Source: Thermoanaerobacterium thermosaccharolyticum DSM 571 (GTDB lineage Bacteria > Bacillota > Thermoanaerobacteria > Thermoanaerobacterales > Thermoanaerobacteraceae). From it: a DNA stretch of 64,000 bases. A program made the translations under genes and the position numbers. Positions 9,549-17,487 of this stretch are shown here, in pieces (the stretch's first letter is position 1; each line of letters begins with the position of its first letter). Below the pieces are notes generated by a model. The model did no database searches, was not told where the DNA came from, and worked only from the letters and a program-made list of their open reading frames with translations. The stretch spans positions 1,034,001 through 1,098,000 of the forward strand of contig NC_014410.1 of the NCBI RefSeq assembly GCF_000145615.1, read 5' to 3'.

Positions 9549-10184
9549 TTTTACCACCTCCGAAAAAACTTTCTCAATAACTTCTCTTTTATAAACTATA
9601 CCCGATAATATCTCTGCCTTAAATGCTATGTCTTTCTTTTTGTTTATGTCCAAAGGAATATCTTTTATAGCCTCAACACATCTTTCCAAATATTTTTCTC
9701 CTTCTTCTTTCCTTCTGCTTTGATCCATCAACGGAAGAAGCGAATATAAGTCATAATAGTTTGTTCCTACAACATCAGTATATTTTATGTTACCAACATT
9801 TATTATCCTGTATTTATAATCTAATGTGTTTTGTTCTCCAAAGTCGTAGCTTAAGCTATTTGCCATTTTTACATTGTCTTTTCCTATATATACGACTATC
9901 TGATATGGTAAGAGATTATGCTTTTCCATTATCTCCAGGGAATATCGTAACATCCTGTAAGGCATTTTTCCGTCATTTTCTGATTGAAATTCTATATGCA
10001 CAGCGACATTTCCTCTATCTGTAGTACATTTGAATATCATGTCGCTGTCTCTCCGCTCGACTCTTGCAAATTCTATATTTAGTTCATCAATCTTTGTATA
10101 TTGCAATCCAAGAAAATAACTCATTATGTCATCAGCCATATCCGAAAAAATATTTTTCATCGTTATATCGTATTTTTGGCTCAT
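9345..10184 (-). CDS. Rpn-family recombination-promoting nuclease / putative transposase (PD-(D/E)XK)
   Basis: A 279-residue protein of the Rpn/YhgA family. Its N-terminal half has the PD-(D/E)XK-like core: a conserved 'KYDITMKNIFSD' start, an acidic D within 'RRDSDMIFKC', then 'VAVHIEFQSE' carrying the E-x-Q pair, and 'MPYRMLRYS'. The C-terminus is a lysine-rich helical region with an IEKG repeat. Rpn proteins are DNA nucleases linked to horizontal transfer and phage defence. I start at the ATG at 10184, which has GGAAGGAAG 4-12 bases upstream; an ATG five codons earlier lacks such a site. The gene faces jetD across a shared terminator. Confidence 0.85.
   Translation of the reverse strand: MSQKYDITMKNIFSDMADDIMSYFLGLQYTKIDELNIEFARVERRDSDMIFKCTTDRGNVAVHIEFQSENDGKMPYRMLRYSLEIMEKHNLLPYQIVVYIGKDNVKMANSLSYDFGEQNTLDYKYRIINVGNIKYTDVVGTNYYDLYSLLPLMDQSRRKEEGEKYLERCVEAIKDIPLDINKKKDIAFKAEILSGIVYKREVIEKVFSEVVKMFRIEESETYKMIIEKGIEKGIEKGIEKGEKEKSIKIAKKLLEEGMDIDKIAKITELAKEEIKKLIN
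9464..9511 (-). repeat. Four 12-bp tandem units encoding IEKG repeats in rpn
   Basis: Four near-identical 12-bp units (9464-9475, 9476-9487, 9488-9499, 9500-9511) encode Ile-Glu-Lys-Gly repeats. In-frame 12-bp units can expand or contract without breaking the gene and lie within the RpnS part. Confidence 0.85.
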
Positions 10185-10369
10185 ATTTCTTCCTTCCATT
10201 TCTCTTAATCCTTATAATTATTATACCACACGGTTTTACAAAAAGATATGGCTAATATAGTATTGTTTATAATATTATTGAAACAGCGCTAATCATAGAC
10301 TTTTTGATTATAATGAACAAAATTGATAAATAATTCAAGTTGAATTTGACAGAATTTTAATTATGCGGC

Positions 10370-10397
10370 TTGTGAATGTAATATTTTAGTATATAAT
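10370..10397 (+). promoter_or_regulatory. Promoter of the phosphohexomutase gene
   Basis: TTGTGA (10370-10375), 16-bp spacer, TATAAT (10392-10397), 36 bases before the start codon. Confidence 0.6.
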
Positions 10398-10433
10398 ATA
10401 TTATGAAACGCTAATTTTAGAGGAGGGATTTTT

Positions 10434-11804
10434 ATGGCACTAAATCAAAACATGTTTAGGATGTATGATATAAGAGGTGTATGGAATGATGACCTTACTG
10501 AAGAGACAGCAGAGCTTATTGGTAAGGCCTTCGGTACATATATTCAAAATGAAAAAGGCATAAAAGACGTAATTGTAGGCAGGGACAACAGGATATCATC
10601 AAAGCCTATAAGAAATGCGGTAGTAAATGGACTTACCTCTACTGGCTGCAATGTGCTGGATATCGGTGTTCTGACTACGCCTGCTTTTTACTATTCCCGC
10701 ATACTATATAATTACGACGCAGGGCTTATGATAACAGCAAGCCACAATCCACCGCAGTTTAACGGATTTAAAGTTGCATTTGGACCGTCAACTATATACG
10801 GCGATGAGCTTAAGAAGCTCTATCATATTGCGGAGAAAGGCGATTTCAAGACAGGGACAGGTTTTTTGAAATACGCATATCCGATACAAAGTTATATAAA
10901 AATGATACAGGACAAAGTAAAACTTGGCAATAAAAAGCTTAAAGTAGTTGTTGACTGTGGAAACGGTACATGCTCAAACATCTATCCTGATATTATATAT
11001 GGACTTGGGTGCGAAGTATACCCGCTGTACTGCGAATCAGATCCGACATTTCCAAATCACTTTCCGGATCCAGTCAACGCAGACAATCTGAAAGACCTGA
11101 TAAAAGAGGTTAAAAGACTTGGTGCAGACGTTGGCATAGCTTTTGACGGCGATGGAGATAGGATTGGCGTCGTTGACGAAAAAGGCAATATAATATGGGG
11201 CGATATGCTGATGGTGCTTTACTGGAGAGAAATCATGAAAAAGCACCCTGGAGCGGACGCTATTGTTGAGGTTAAATGTTCAAAGGCATTACCGGAAGAG
11301 ATAAAAAAGCTTGGAGGCAATCCAATCTTCTATAAGACTGGCCACAGCCTCATAAAAGCCAAAATGAAAGAAATCAACGCTGTTTTTACAGGTGAAATGT
11401 CAGGACACATGTTCTTTGCAGACGAGTATTACGGCTATGATGATGCGGCATATGCTGCAGCAAGGCTTTTAAGAATACTTTCCAATACGGATAAGACATT
11501 ATCGGAGCTTCTTTCTGATGTTCCAAAATATCCGTCAACGCCGGAATTGAGATTGCACTGCGATGATGAAAAGAAATTTGATGTTGTAAAGGGCGTGACA
11601 GAGTATTTCAGAGAAAAGGGATATGATTTAATAGATATCGACGGTGCAAGAGTTATGTTTGATGGTGGATGGGGGCTTGTCAGAGCTTCAAATACAGGTC
11701 CTGAGTTGATTGTAAGGTGCGAAGCTGATACAGAGGAAAGATTAAAAGAGATTAAAGTTGAACTTGCAGAAGTATTAAAGAAATACGGCGTTGAGCTTAA
11801 GTAA
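10434..11804 (+). CDS. manB: Phosphomannomutase/phosphoglucomutase
   Basis: A 456-residue alpha-D-phosphohexomutase that interconverts hexose 6- and 1-phosphates, supplying GDP-mannose or UDP-glucose pathways. Motifs in order: active-site TASHNPP with phosphoserine S103, metal loop DGDGDR (D238, D240, D242), sugar loop GEMSGH near 320, and phosphate loop RASNTGPELIVRCEA near the C-terminus. The length is normal for the dual PMM/PGM class. AGGAGGG lies 7 bases upstream of the ATG. The gene has its own promoter and terminator but stands directly before loaP-galU-wzz, which suggests a role in sugar-nucleotide supply for surface polysaccharide. The sugar preference cannot be read from sequence. 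Confidence 0.9.
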   Translation: MALNQNMFRMYDIRGVWNDDLTEETAELIGKAFGTYIQNEKGIKDVIVGRDNRISSKPIRNAVVNGLTSTGCNVLDIGVLTTPAFYYSRILYNYDAGLMITASHNPPQFNGFKVAFGPSTIYGDELKKLYHIAEKGDFKTGTGFLKYAYPIQSYIKMIQDKVKLGNKKLKVVVDCGNGTCSNIYPDIIYGLGCEVYPLYCESDPTFPNHFPDPVNADNLKDLIKEVKRLGADVGIAFDGDGDRIGVVDEKGNIIWGDMLMVLYWREIMKKHPGADAIVEVKCSKALPEEIKKLGGNPIFYKTGHSLIKAKMKEINAVFTGEMSGHMFFADEYYGYDDAAYAAARLLRILSNTDKTLSELLSDVPKYPSTPELRLHCDDEKKFDVVKGVTEYFREKGYDLIDIDGARVMFDGGWGLVRASNTGPELIVRCEADTEERLKEIKVELAEVLKKYGVELK

Positions 11805-11812
11805 ATATAAAT

Positions 11813-11855
11813 AAAAGGGACAGTGATCTATAATGAGATATCTGTCCCTTTTACA
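11813..11855 (+). terminator. Terminator after the phosphohexomutase gene
   Basis: An 11-bp stem (11813-11823 with 11842-11852) starts 9 bases past the stop codon. The T tract is short, so it may be only partly efficient. Confidence 0.65.
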
Positions 11856-11963
11856 CTGGAAAAATTTCTAAAAAATTTGTTGTAAACGGTCACTAAAGGA
11901 GGAATTTCAGCAAGTAATGTCGAATACATTTTAGAAATGCATTAAAAAAAGGAGGCAGCATAT

Positions 11964-12527
11964 GTGGAAGATGGTGAAAAATGGTATGTTATATACACAA
12001 GAACGGGGGATGAATTAAAGGTAAAGAGGTTGATCGAATTATTATTTAGCAAGCTCAATAAGAAGCCTATTAGAGTATTGATACCTAAAAGAGCGATAAT
12101 TGAAAGAAAGGGAAAAAAGCGGGTAGAGAAAATCAAATTTTTATTTCCTGGCTATGTCTTTATTAAAACTAATATGTGTTTTGAAATATACTATGAGATT
12201 TCAAAGTTACCTCATTTTTTGAAATTCTTAAAAGATGAAATGGAGCCCGCTGAGGTCAGAGACGACGAAATAAGAATTATACTTTCGCTTGTAGGCGACT
12301 CTGACATTGTTGGATTCTCAACAGGGATCAAGATAGGTGGTAAAGTTAAGATAATCGATGGACCGCTTAAGGGGTTTGAAGGTCTTATCGAGAAAATTGA
12401 CAAGCGGAAAGGAAGGGTAAAGGTAAGGCTAAATGTATCTGGCAATGCTAATTTAGTTGATTTAGGAATACATATTGTAGAAAAAATAGACAACGGTGAA
12501 TTTAATAAGTTGTCTGAAGTGTCATAG
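11964..12527 (+). CDS. loaP: LoaP, NusG-paralogue antiterminator
   Basis: A 187-residue NusG-like protein. The NGN domain opens with '[12 protein letters not shown]' and contains the LoaP-typical '[17 protein letters not shown]...[11 protein letters not shown]' block (about residues 36-70). The C-terminal KOW domain is '[31 protein letters not shown]'. LoaP proteins bind RNA polymerase and promote read-through of long polysaccharide or antibiotic operons. The start is a GTG at 11964, 8 bases after AGGAGG; the overlapping ATG at 11962 is out of frame. galU follows after 19 bases. The downstream unit is only two genes, short for a LoaP target. Confidence 0.88.
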   Translation: MEDGEKWYVIYTRTGDELKVKRLIELLFSKLNKKPIRVLIPKRAIIERKGKKRVEKIKFLFPGYVFIKTNMCFEIYYEISKLPHFLKFLKDEMEPAEVRDDEIRIILSLVGDSDIVGFSTGIKIGGKVKIIDGPLKGFEGLIEKIDKRKGRVKVRLNVSGNANLVDLGIHIVEKIDNGEFNKLSEVS

Positions 12528-12546
12528 AATGTGTGGAGGAATACAA

Positions 12547-13467
12547 ATGAAAATAAGAAAAGCGATAATTCCAGCAGCAGGACTTGGAACTAGGTTTTTG
12601 CCTGCAACAAAAGCACAGCCAAAAGAAATGCTTCCAATAGTTGATAAGCCGACCATACAATATATTGTAGAAGAAGCCGTAAACTCGGGTATAGAAGATA
12701 TACTCATAATAACAGGAAGAAACAAAAGAGCGATAGAGGACCACTTCGACAAATCTGTAGAATTAGAACTAGAATTAAAGAAAAAAGGCAAAGAAAATCT
12801 TTTAAATCTTGTTGAAGATATAACAAATATGGTGGATATACATTATATAAGGCAAAAAGAGCCAAAGGGACTTGGACATGCCATTTATTGTGCACATACA
12901 TTTGTAGGGAACGAGCCATTTGCAGTTCTATTAGGGGACGATATAGTTGATGCGGAAGTACCCGTATTGAAGCAGATGATAGAGCAGTACGAAAGATACA
13001 ACTGTTCCATAATCGGCGTACAAGAGGTACCAAAGAGTGAGGTAGACAAATACGGCATAGTAGATGCCAGCATGATTGATGACAGGCTGTATAGAGTAAA
13101 CAACCTAGTAGAGAAGCCAAAAAAAGAAGAAGCACCATCAAACATGGCCATACTTGGAAGGTATATAATATCGCCAAAGATATTTGATATACTAAAAGAC
13201 TTAAGGCCCGGAGCAGGTGGAGAAATACAGCTTACTGATGCACTTAAAGCGCTATTGGACTATGAAGCAATATACGCATATAATTTTGAAGGAAAGAGGT
13301 ATGATGTGGGCGATAGAATGGGGTTTTTAAAAGCAACTATTGAATATGCTTTAAAAAGAGATAATCTAAAAGATGATCTTCTTAAATATCTAAATGAAAT
13401 TGTAAAAGCTGCCGATAAAAACGATATAGAAGTTGCAGCATACAGTGAAAATAATAAACAGAAATAG
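12547..13467 (+). CDS. galU: UTP-glucose-1-phosphate uridylyltransferase
   Basis: A 306-residue GalU-type enzyme making UDP-glucose from UTP and glucose 1-phosphate. The nucleotide-binding start '[31 protein letters not shown]' is complete, followed by 'EAVNSGI' and later 'LGDDIV', 'GEIQLTDAL' and '[11 protein letters not shown]'. The ATG at 12547 is preceded by GGAGGA at 6 bases; the longer upstream reading frame overlaps loaP and has no ribosome site. wzz begins 11 bases after the stop. It probably feeds exopolysaccharide or glycolipid synthesis together with the upstream phosphohexomutase. Confidence 0.95.
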   Translation: MKIRKAIIPAAGLGTRFLPATKAQPKEMLPIVDKPTIQYIVEEAVNSGIEDILIITGRNKRAIEDHFDKSVELELELKKKGKENLLNLVEDITNMVDIHYIRQKEPKGLGHAIYCAHTFVGNEPFAVLLGDDIVDAEVPVLKQMIEQYERYNCSIIGVQEVPKSEVDKYGIVDASMIDDRLYRVNNLVEKPKKEEAPSNMAILGRYIISPKIFDILKDLRPGAGGEIQLTDALKALLDYEAIYAYNFEGKRYDVGDRMGFLKATIEYALKRDNLKDDLLKYLNEIVKAADKNDIEVAAYSENNKQK

Positions 13468-13477
13468 GAGGAACAAA

Positions 13478-14416
13478 ATGGAAGAAGAAATATCATTAAG
13501 AGAGTTATTGGAAATCATATGGAAAGGACGAAAGCTGATTGTGTCAATTACCATTATATCTGTATTAATAGCCGGTATATTGAGTTTTTTTGTAATTAAA
13601 CCAACATATGAAGCATCAACAACATTAAGCGTTTCAGACGTTACACCACAGACAGGGTTTTTTGGTTCTAATACAACTGTAGTTTTACCTAATCAAAATA
13701 CCAATGATGGGTCTATGATAGAAAGCGACACTGCCGATAAAGATCTGTCGTACTTATTGTCATCTATATTGAAGTATCAAGACATGACTGTAAATACATA
13801 TAAAGAAGAAGTAACGAATCCTCAAGTATTACTGGATACAATAAAACAATTAAAGTTAGATACGAAAAAATACACACTTGACAACTTTAAAAACGAAATT
13901 GATGTACAGGCCATAGACAATACCAATTTAATAACAATCAAAGTTAAAGAAAGTGATCCTGAATTGGCTGCTAAAATAGCGGATACCATAGCATCCAATT
14001 TTAAATCTTATATCATATCAAAAAACAATAGACAAACAGATAAGCTTATAAGTACAATAGAAAATCTCATAAATTTGCAGAACACAAAGATAGAGTCAGC
14101 GACAAATGAATTAAATGGGACAGATCCAGCAGACAAAATAAAATATGAACAAAATCAAACAAAACTAAATTTATTGAAGAATACAAGAGATATAATGATG
14201 GAGAAATACAATATGCTTCAACTTATAAAAGCATCTAATTTAGGAGAACAAGGTATACTAGTAACATCAAAGGCTATTGTTCCAGATAAGCCAGTATCAC
14301 CAAAAAAACTATTAAATATAGCAATTGCCTTTATACTTGGCCTAATGCTAAGCGTATTTATTGTATTTTTTATGGAATACTGGAAAAATACAAGTCATAA
14401 TGTAAAAAGTGTATGA
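13478..14416 (+). CDS. Wzz-type polysaccharide chain-length / co-polymerase protein
   Basis: A 312-residue membrane protein with the Wzz layout: a short cytoplasmic start 'EEEISLRELLEIIWKGRK', first membrane helix at about 20-42, a long extracellular alpha/beta region with coiled-coil helices, the proline-rich 'PDKPVSPKK' motif near 272, and a second membrane helix at about 283-305. Such proteins control chain length and partner a tyrosine kinase. No kinase, flippase, polymerase or glycosyltransferase follows, so the operon is cut short compared with usual clusters. AGGAGG lies 7 bases before the ATG. Confidence 0.88.
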   Translation: MEEEISLRELLEIIWKGRKLIVSITIISVLIAGILSFFVIKPTYEASTTLSVSDVTPQTGFFGSNTTVVLPNQNTNDGSMIESDTADKDLSYLLSSILKYQDMTVNTYKEEVTNPQVLLDTIKQLKLDTKKYTLDNFKNEIDVQAIDNTNLITIKVKESDPELAAKIADTIASNFKSYIISKNNRQTDKLISTIENLINLQNTKIESATNELNGTDPADKIKYEQNQTKLNLLKNTRDIMMEKYNMLQLIKASNLGEQGILVTSKAIVPDKPVSPKKLLNIAIAFILGLMLSVFIVFFMEYWKNTSHNVKSV

Positions 14417-14438
14417 GATCTAAATATAATGCTAAAGT

Positions 14439-14467
14439 ATCCTGCCTTTTGTAGACTTAGGCGGGAT
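14439..14467. terminator. Hairpin between wzz and the convergent LCP gene
   Basis: An 8-bp GC-containing stem (14439-14446 with 14460-14467, one G-U pair) lies between two convergent genes. There is no clean T run on either side, so it is only a possible terminator. Confidence 0.4.
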
Positions 14468-14513
14468 ATTATATATAAAAGGCAATTTGGCGGCTGCTGA
14501 ATATGAAAACAAT

Positions 14514-15437
14514 TTACTTAAATTCTTTAAGTATTTCATTTAGTTTTTCCATATCGGGCTTCCAGTAGCTTATATTGTTTAAATTATAGAAACTTCCTGG
14601 CACTGTGTAAGTTTTAATGTCATCAGCGTTTACATCTTTCATCACCGACATCAAGGCCAATATCTGATTGAAGTTAAGGTTTGTATATATATCACCCTTA
14701 AAGGCATTGTACAATTTTAAGTATGTGGATATATCATTGTTTGTTTTTAATTGCTTTAAAAAAGCCAATAAAAATTGCTGCTGCCTTTTTACTCTATTTA
14801 TGTCCCCCATCAGGTCATATCGCCATCTTACATATTCTTCAGCTTTTTTGCCGTCTAAAACCTGATACCCTTTGTTTAAATTGGCACCGTGTGTATGCAT
14901 GTCTTCTTCAACGTTTATTGGAATGCCACCAACAGCATCGACTATCTGAGGGATATTTTGCATATCTATTGACACGTAGTAATTAACATCGATTCCTAGA
15001 AAGTTGCTGATTGTCTTCAAGCTTAATTCATATCCGCTTTTGCCCATACCACCATATGGATATGCAGCATTTATTTTATCGTATCCTTCTCTACCGGGTA
15101 TTTTAACGTATGTATCTCTTGGAATCGATAAAAGATTTACTTTTTTTGTTTTTAAGTCAATTGAAAATATTCCTATTGTGTCTGTCCTAAAGTTTCCTAT
15201 TGTTTTTATCCTTTCATCTGTCATATCTAAACCGAGAAATGCCAAATATATTTTGTCAGTGTTAAATTCGGATTTATCTTTTTTTGCTGTATTGATGTCG
15301 CTTGAACTTTTTGGCACTTCACTGTTTTTAAATGCGGTTTCAGGGTTGTTTATCACATTATAACTTTTGTAGCTCCAAATAGATAGCGCAATGATAACAG
15401 CAATAGAAATTATGAGTACTAATCTTTTTTTCTCCAT
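14514..15437 (-). CDS. LytR-CpsA-Psr (LCP) family cell-wall polymer ligase
   Basis: A 307-residue protein with one N-terminal membrane helix (about 6-22) and an extracellular LCP domain. The domain's arginine/aspartate motifs are present: 'GNFRTDTI', 'LLSIPRDTYV', 'KINAAYPYGG', 'YVRWRYD' and 'RVKRQQQFL'. LCP enzymes transfer polyprenyl-linked polymers to peptidoglycan. Facing the galU-wzz operon, it is a good candidate for anchoring that polysaccharide. The ribosome site AGGAGA lies about 7 bases before the ATG. Adjacency supports the functional link; the polymer is not known. Confidence 0.92.
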   Translation of the reverse strand: MEKKRLVLIISIAVIIALSIWSYKSYNVINNPETAFKNSEVPKSSSDINTAKKDKSEFNTDKIYLAFLGLDMTDERIKTIGNFRTDTIGIFSIDLKTKKVNLLSIPRDTYVKIPGREGYDKINAAYPYGGMGKSGYELSLKTISNFLGIDVNYYVSIDMQNIPQIVDAVGGIPINVEEDMHTHGANLNKGYQVLDGKKAEEYVRWRYDLMGDINRVKRQQQFLLAFLKQLKTNNDISTYLKLYNAFKGDIYTNLNFNQILALMSVMKDVNADDIKTYTVPGSFYNLNNISYWKPDMEKLNEILKEFK

Positions 15438-15616
15438 CGTATTTCTCCTTGTCTATTTAGATACATAAGATTACTAATACTTTTAAATAATTAGCAAAAA
15501 ACTATTTTTTTTAAATTATACATCAAATAGGAGACAAAGTAAAAAGCAAATATATAAATAAAAACTTTTTTGGAGAATATATATATAATGAAATAGCATT
15601 AGGGAGGCGGGATATT

Positions 15617-16669
15617 TTGAGCAAAAAAGAACTGTCGGTATTTTCCATCGCTGCGACATATATAGGTACTGTCGTTGGGGCAGGGTTTGCATCTGGACAA
15701 GAAGTGCTTCAGTTTTTTGGATATCACGGTATAAGAGGCTTTATAGGTCTTTTTGTTGCAGCTTTTATATTTATTGTTTATGGGTATTTTATTTTATTGC
15801 TTGGAAATAGGCTTAATGCTGTTTCACATTATGAAGTCATTATGAAAGCTGGAGGACCTGTATTTGGCAAGATAATAGATTATGTGATTATATTTTTTTT
15901 ATTTGGTGCTTTTACAGCTATGCTTGCAGGTACAGGAGCTATTTTCAAAGAACAGTTTGGACTACCTACACAGATTGGTTCTGTAATGATGGCTGTAATA
16001 TCTGTTATGACTGTATTGACAGGAATAGCAGGTGTAATCTCTGCTATTTCTTTTGTTGTCCCGATTTTGCTGATTGGCGTGTTTGTAGTAAGCGTACTAG
16101 CCATCTTTTATATGCCTGATATTGCGGTAATTGGTCGTATTTCAATGCCGTTTGATGCGGCAGTCAAGAATTTTTTCATGTCTGGAATTATTTATGCTTC
16201 TTATAACTTGTTGATGTCTGTTGCAATACTAGCACCTCTTGGAAATGAGACATCAAAAAAATCGAAATTAAAAATGGGTGCTTTATTTGGAGGTATAGGC
16301 TTATGGCTTGGCGCTACAATGATTTTGATTGCTATTCTTACAAATATGCCAAAGGCATCCCAGTATCAAATACCTATGCTGTATATAGCAGGCAAGTATT
16401 CTAAAACATTGAAGCTTATTTACAGTTTTATTTTGATTGCAGAAATTTACACGACAGCAGTTGGAAATCTCTACGGCTTTGCCGCAAGGCTTACAGATAC
16501 AAAAAGCATAAAATACAAGATTTATACGATTGTAACTGGCGGAATAGCGCTTATTTTAAGCGGATTTGGTTTTTCGAAGCTTGTACATTATATGTACCCT
16601 TTGGCCGGCTATGCAGGAATTGCTATGCTGATTGGATTGACATATGGAGTAATTAAGAAAAAAACTTAG
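15617..16669 (+). CDS. YkvI-family membrane protein (LeuT-fold transporter-like)
   Basis: A 350-residue very hydrophobic protein with about ten predicted membrane helices. The N-terminus 'YIGTVVGAGFASGQEVLQFF' is the characteristic YkvI sequence, with the glycine-rich unwound first helix seen in LeuT-fold transporters. The start is TTG at 15617 behind AGGGAGG. A TATAAT at 15584-15589 may be its -10 box, without a clear -35. No substrate is known for the family. It is monocistronic in this window. Confidence 0.8.
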   Translation: MSKKELSVFSIAATYIGTVVGAGFASGQEVLQFFGYHGIRGFIGLFVAAFIFIVYGYFILLLGNRLNAVSHYEVIMKAGGPVFGKIIDYVIIFFLFGAFTAMLAGTGAIFKEQFGLPTQIGSVMMAVISVMTVLTGIAGVISAISFVVPILLIGVFVVSVLAIFYMPDIAVIGRISMPFDAAVKNFFMSGIIYASYNLLMSVAILAPLGNETSKKSKLKMGALFGGIGLWLGATMILIAILTNMPKASQYQIPMLYIAGKYSKTLKLIYSFILIAEIYTTAVGNLYGFAARLTDTKSIKYKIYTIVTGGIALILSGFGFSKLVHYMYPLAGYAGIAMLIGLTYGVIKKKT

Positions 16670-16769
16670 TAAGATTAAATATTCCAGTTAATATTTTCTC
16701 TTAAAAATTCGAAATATATAATGTTAAAATAATTGTAGAGCAGACTTTGCTATAGACGGGAGTGAAACT

Positions 16770-17423
16770 ATGAATACATTTTTGTACGATGTTAAGACAA
16801 AATGCCCAGTTTGCGGTAGGGAATTTACTTATACTAAAGTAAGGATGTCGCATCTTAAAGTGTTGGAGAGAAGAAAGGACCTATATACTAAATATGATGG
16901 TATAGAGCCCTTTTTTTATGACCCTATCGTTTGTCCAAATTGTGGATATGCAGCTTTAAGTGATGTTTTTAATAATATCAGCGATGAAGGCAAAAAAGAA
17001 ATATTATCAAAAATTACTACAAACTGGACTAAGAGGAAATTTTCTGGTAAAAGAACACCACAAAAGGCGCTTGAATCATATCTCTTATCACTCTACTGTT
17101 CACAGCTTAAAAATGATAAAGATATTATTTTTGCAAAGACATGTCTTAGAATTGCATGGATATACAATATTTTGAATGATTCTAGCAATGAAAATAGATA
17201 TCTAAAAATCTCACTAGATATGTATAAAAAGGCATATGAAGGCTTTGAAGCGTATGATGGAGAGATACAGCTTATATACATGATAGGTGAGTTAAACAAG
17301 ATATTAGGTTATAGAGATGAAGCGCTAAAATGGTTCAATAAAGTTATAAATCATCCTGATAGAAAAAATCATTCTCTAATTGTGAATTATGCAAAGGATG
17401 AATGGCAAAGCTTAAAAATATGA
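16770..17423 (+). CDS. DUF2225 zinc-ribbon protein
   Basis: A 217-residue protein of the DUF2225 family. An N-terminal zinc ribbon is formed by 'CPVCG' near residue 11 and 'CPNCG' near residue 51, with the family 'YDPIVCPNCGYAAL' block. The C-terminal part is all helical, with TPR-like periodicity (about 110-215). Function is unknown; the combination suggests a metal-binding scaffold. The ribosome site is GGGAGTG, and a TATAAT at 16717-16722 is a possible -10 box. The stop codon lies inside the terminator stem. Confidence 0.8.
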   Translation: MNTFLYDVKTKCPVCGREFTYTKVRMSHLKVLERRKDLYTKYDGIEPFFYDPIVCPNCGYAALSDVFNNISDEGKKEILSKITTNWTKRKFSGKRTPQKALESYLLSLYCSQLKNDKDIIFAKTCLRIAWIYNILNDSSNENRYLKISLDMYKKAYEGFEAYDGEIQLIYMIGELNKILGYRDEALKWFNKVINHPDRKNHSLIVNYAKDEWQSLKI

Positions 17424-17455
17424 GGTCATGTTTTTACATGTAACCTCATATTTTT
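17414..17455 (+). terminator. Terminator overlapping the DUF2225 stop codon
   Basis: A perfect 13-bp stem (17414-17426 with 17443-17455), with a small extra ATG/CAT pairing in the loop and the T run as part of the 3' arm. Confidence 0.85.
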
Positions 17456-17487
17456 ATATGAAGAGAAATGTACAAAGGGGGGTACAA

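Noticed and set aside
11895-11934. AAAGGAGG followed by a five-codon frame (MSNTF) before loaP
   Set aside because: The spacing of 14 bases to the ATG is too long and the peptide too short; loaP has its own good site. It may be a relic and is not called.
12704-13177. A 157-codon reading frame on the minus strand within galU
   Set aside because: It has no ribosome site, an odd amino-acid mix, and lies wholly opposite a well-conserved gene; it is a shadow frame.
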